A stretch of 64,000 nucleotides of DNA. It comes from Streptomyces vietnamensis. Its GTDB lineage: Bacteria > Actinomycetota > Actinomycetes > Streptomycetales > Streptomycetaceae. Positions 62,204-64,000 of the stretch are shown in pieces. The position numbers were made by a program, and so were the translations under genes. The notes beneath the pieces are model-generated. The model did no database searches. It worked only from the letters and a program-made list of their open reading frames with translations, and was not told where the DNA came from. How positions within the stretch are numbered: position 1 is the first letter of the stretch; each line of letters begins with the position of its first letter. Where the stretch lies: NCBI RefSeq assembly GCF_000830005.1, contig NZ_CP010407.1, forward strand, positions 5,584,001 through 5,648,000. Reading direction: 5' to 3'.

Positions 62204-63166
62204 TCACTTGCCGGCGTTGATCGTGGCCGACTTGACCGCGCTGCCCTCGACGTCCCACTTCTTCAGGACCTCCGCGTAGGAGCCGTCCTTGATGATCGCG
62301 TCGAGCGCCTCCTTGACGGCGTCGCGCAGCTGGGTGTTGTCCTTCGAGACGCCGATGCCGAAGAGGCCGACGTCGCTCTGGTTGCCGACGACCTCGAAGT
62401 CGTTGCCGCCGCCCGAGGTCTTCGCGATGTACGAGGCGACCGGGTAGTCGTTCAGGTCGGCGACCGCGCCGCCCGCCTTCACGCGGGTCTGGGCCTCGGC
62501 GTCGGTGTCGAAGGCCTGGATGGTCAGCTTCTTGTCGCCGCACTTGGTGGCCTGCGCCTTGAAGGTGTCCTCGTAGATCGTGCCGCGCTGGACGGCCACG
62601 GTCTTGCCGCAGAGGTCGTCGAGGGAGTTGACGCCCTGCGGGTTGCCCTTCTTGACGAGCAGGGAGACGCCGGAGCTGAAGTAGTCGACGAAGTCGATGC
62701 CCTTGCCGATCTTCTTCCCGTTGTCGTCCAGGCCCTCCTGGCGCTTCTTGTTGTCCGTCATCGAGGACATGATCAGCTGCTGGCGGCCGGTGTAGATCGA
62801 GGTGATCAGGCCGTCGAAGGTGCCCGAGACGAACTCGAGCTTGACGCCGAGCTGCTTGCTGAGGGCCTGCCCGAGGTCCGGGTCGACGCCGACGATCTTG
62901 CCGCCGTCGGTGAACTCCATCGGGGCGTACGAGGCGTCCGTGCCGACCTTGATGACGCCCGACTTCTGGATGTCGGCGGGGAGCTTCGAGAAGAGCGGGG
63001 CCTTGCTCGCGGCGGCGGAGCCGGTCTCCTTGGTGCCGCCCGCGCTCTCGGTCTGGTCGCCACAGGCGGTCAGCAGCATCGAGCCGGCGACCGCGATGGC
63101 GGCGACCGCGGCAAGACGGGAGGTGCGGGTCTTGGCGGTCGTACAGCGCGTGGAGCGTGCGGTCAT
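62204..63166 (-). CDS. Polar amino-acid ABC transporter binding lipoprotein
   Basis: A 320-residue family 3 solute-binding protein with an extended basic N-terminus and lipobox LLTAC (Cys35). IKVGTDASYAPMEFTD (about 73-88), VGVDPDLGQAL and the C-terminal AVKEALDAIIKDGSYAEVLKKWD are family signatures. The ligand is probably a polar amino acid; no exact ligand is shown. GGAGG precedes the ATG. First gene of the operon, divergent from malic enzyme. Confidence 0.94.
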   Translation of the reverse strand: MTARSTRCTTAKTRTSRLAAVAAIAVAGSMLLTACGDQTESAGGTKETGSAAASKAPLFSKLPADIQKSGVIKVGTDASYAPMEFTDGGKIVGVDPDLGQALSKQLGVKLEFVSGTFDGLITSIYTGRQQLIMSSMTDNKKRQEGLDDNGKKIGKGIDFVDYFSSGVSLLVKKGNPQGVNSLDDLCGKTVAVQRGTIYEDTFKAQATKCGDKKLTIQAFDTDAEAQTRVKAGGAVADLNDYPVASYIAKTSGGGNDFEVVGNQSDVGLFGIGVSKDNTQLRDAVKEALDAIIKDGSYAEVLKKWDVEGSAVKSATINAGK

Positions 63167-63701
63167 GGTCGGGTTCCTCCGGCGTGTGAGGGAGCTGCCA
63201 GGTGTCGCGTACGTCTCTTCGAGTGTCGCGACCTCGTGTGATTACGGCATCTTGCCATTCGGACTGCCACAAACCGACGGCCTCCGATGTCAAAATCGGA
63301 TAACGGGTGACCCCGAAATCGCGACAGGCCGGTACATCAAGGCCGGATCTTCTGCGGAATCTCTTCCCCCTCGCCGAAAAATCTGCGGTTCATCTCGCCA
63401 TTCGGACGAGTGGAAGGCCGCCAATCGGGTGCTCGAAGCATCTATCGGGACATCGGGTGACGTGTCGTTCTCCGTCCGCGTCCGGACGCACTCGGTATGA
63501 GTCGCGTCACCGAGCGGATATGGACTCGTCTGCGGTGCCGTCCGTCCGGTAAGAAGGATCCTTACACCCCTCATCCGGGGCTCAGGGCGCGTTGTGCGGC
63601 GCGCCCGCGCGGCTGCCAGACACGGCGGCCGCGGGACCCGCCCACCGCTCCACACCAGGAGCGGCCAACCCTCAAATGCAGCAGACTCAAGGGGTCACCC
63701 A
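63167..63701. other. Divergent regulatory region between ABC operon and malic enzyme
   Basis: This is the largest gene-free gap (535 bases) and less GC-rich than coding DNA. It holds an 11-bp direct repeat GCCATTCGGAC (63254-63264 and 63397-63407), a minus-strand TTGACA at about 63289-63294 and a palindrome AAGGATCCTT (63554-63563) within a longer GTAAG/CTTAC repeat. Promoters for both directions must lie here, but I cannot assign sigma or regulator sites with confidence. Confidence 0.5.
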
Positions 63702-64000
63702 ATGGCAGCGGAAATCGTCAATCCTCACAACGACAGCGGTACGGAAGCTCCCGAGGAGCCCTTCGATCCCGTCTTCGCCCTTCACCGGGGCGGCAAGATG
63801 GCCGTGCAGGCCACCGTTCCCGTCCGGAACAAGGACGACCTGTCCCTCGCGTACACGCCCGGCGTCGCCAAGGTGTGCACCGCGATCGCGGAGCAGCCCG
63901 AGCTGGTCAACGACTACACCTGGAAGTCCCAGGTCGTCGCCGTCGTGACCGACGGCACGGCGGTGCTCGGCCTCGGCGACATCGGCCCGGAGGCCTCCCT
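63702..64000 (+). CDS. NAD(P)-dependent malic enzyme (3' truncated)
   Basis: The first 99 codons run off the window. PVFALHRGGKMAVQATVPV and DDLSLAYTPGVAKVCTAIAE, then VAVVTDGTAVLGLGDIGPEAS, are the N-terminal malic-domain signatures (catalytic Tyr in LAYTPGV). The enzyme decarboxylates malate to pyruvate. AAGGGG lies seven bases before the ATG. The cofactor preference cannot be read from this part. Confidence 0.93.
   Translation, partial: MAAEIVNPHNDSGTEAPEEPFDPVFALHRGGKMAVQATVPVRNKDDLSLAYTPGVAKVCTAIAEQPELVNDYTWKSQVVAVVTDGTAVLGLGDIGPEAS

Overview
The window is about 64 kb of a very GC-rich actinobacterial chromosome, almost certainly a Streptomyces. The evidence is the codon use, the sigR-rsrA redox switch, the dasR/dasABC/nagB chitobiose locus, class Ia nrdAB behind a cobalamin riboswitch, wblE, a sigH-type sigma factor with its anti-sigma partner, and nickel superoxide dismutase (sodN) with sodX. 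From memory the gene order follows the S. coelicolor core region around sigR, nrdAB, dasR, sigH and sodN. The exception is one 9 kb insertion.

Layout. 1-1.6 kb: 3' part of a Sel1/TPR-repeat gene and initiator tRNA-Met. 1.7-6.3 kb: peroxide-responsive Fur repressor divergent from catalase, CBS protein, histidinol-phosphatase (hisN), TetR and an SMR transporter. 6.3-11 kb: rsgA-aroA, an M50-like membrane protein, an SRAP DNA-crosslink protein and a hydrolase. 11-16.3 kb: sigR-rsrA with a SigR-type promoter, two coupled HD-domain membrane proteins and a TPR protein. 16.3-20.7 kb: peptide deformylase converging on nrdAB. 20.7-30.5 kb: GNAT, a DUF3311/MctP transporter pair, and the DasR regulon (dasR, dasABC, GH3 dasD, nagB) with four clear DasR sites. 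30.8-38.5 kb: SDR/TetR pair, PdtaS-like sensor kinase with a fifth DasR-like site, wblE, lipid kinase, sigH and its anti-sigma factor, and a UBP zinc finger. 38.5-48.9 kb: Na+/H+ antiporter, PLP enzyme, amidase, a family 2B encapsulin with a prenyl synthase, and small regulator/enzyme genes ending in an ECF sigma factor with a SnoaL domain.

Accessory island. A 96-bp direct repeat (48935-49030 and 57944-58039, one mismatch) brackets about 9 kb of foreign DNA. The repeat contains the last codons and terminator of sodN, so the element sits in the 3' end of sodN. A tyrosine-integrase C-terminal relic abuts the right repeat. Inside are a low-GC lipoprotein gene; a complete IS256-family element with 27-bp inverted ends, a 9-bp target duplication and a second ORF; a coupled operon of an RsbW-like ATPase, a truncated class I aminoacyl-tRNA-synthetase-like protein (HIGT and KLSKS) and an ASCH protein; a divergent XRE regulator-methyltransferase pair; and an SMI1/KNR4 protein, an unknown protein and a DUF7660-like protein. 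The synthetase-like/ASCH/ATPase/XRE/methyltransferase module is the least explained content of the window. The encapsulin-prenyl synthase pair is the most striking chromosomal system.

58-64 kb returns to core genes: sodN, sodX, a CGNR zinc-finger regulator, a methyltransferase, a glutamate/polar amino-acid ABC transporter and the start of malic enzyme. In-frame TTA codons (bldA targets) occur in the HD-GYP gene, the XRE regulator and the island lipoprotein. Several intergenic spacers carry GC-rich short tandem repeats.
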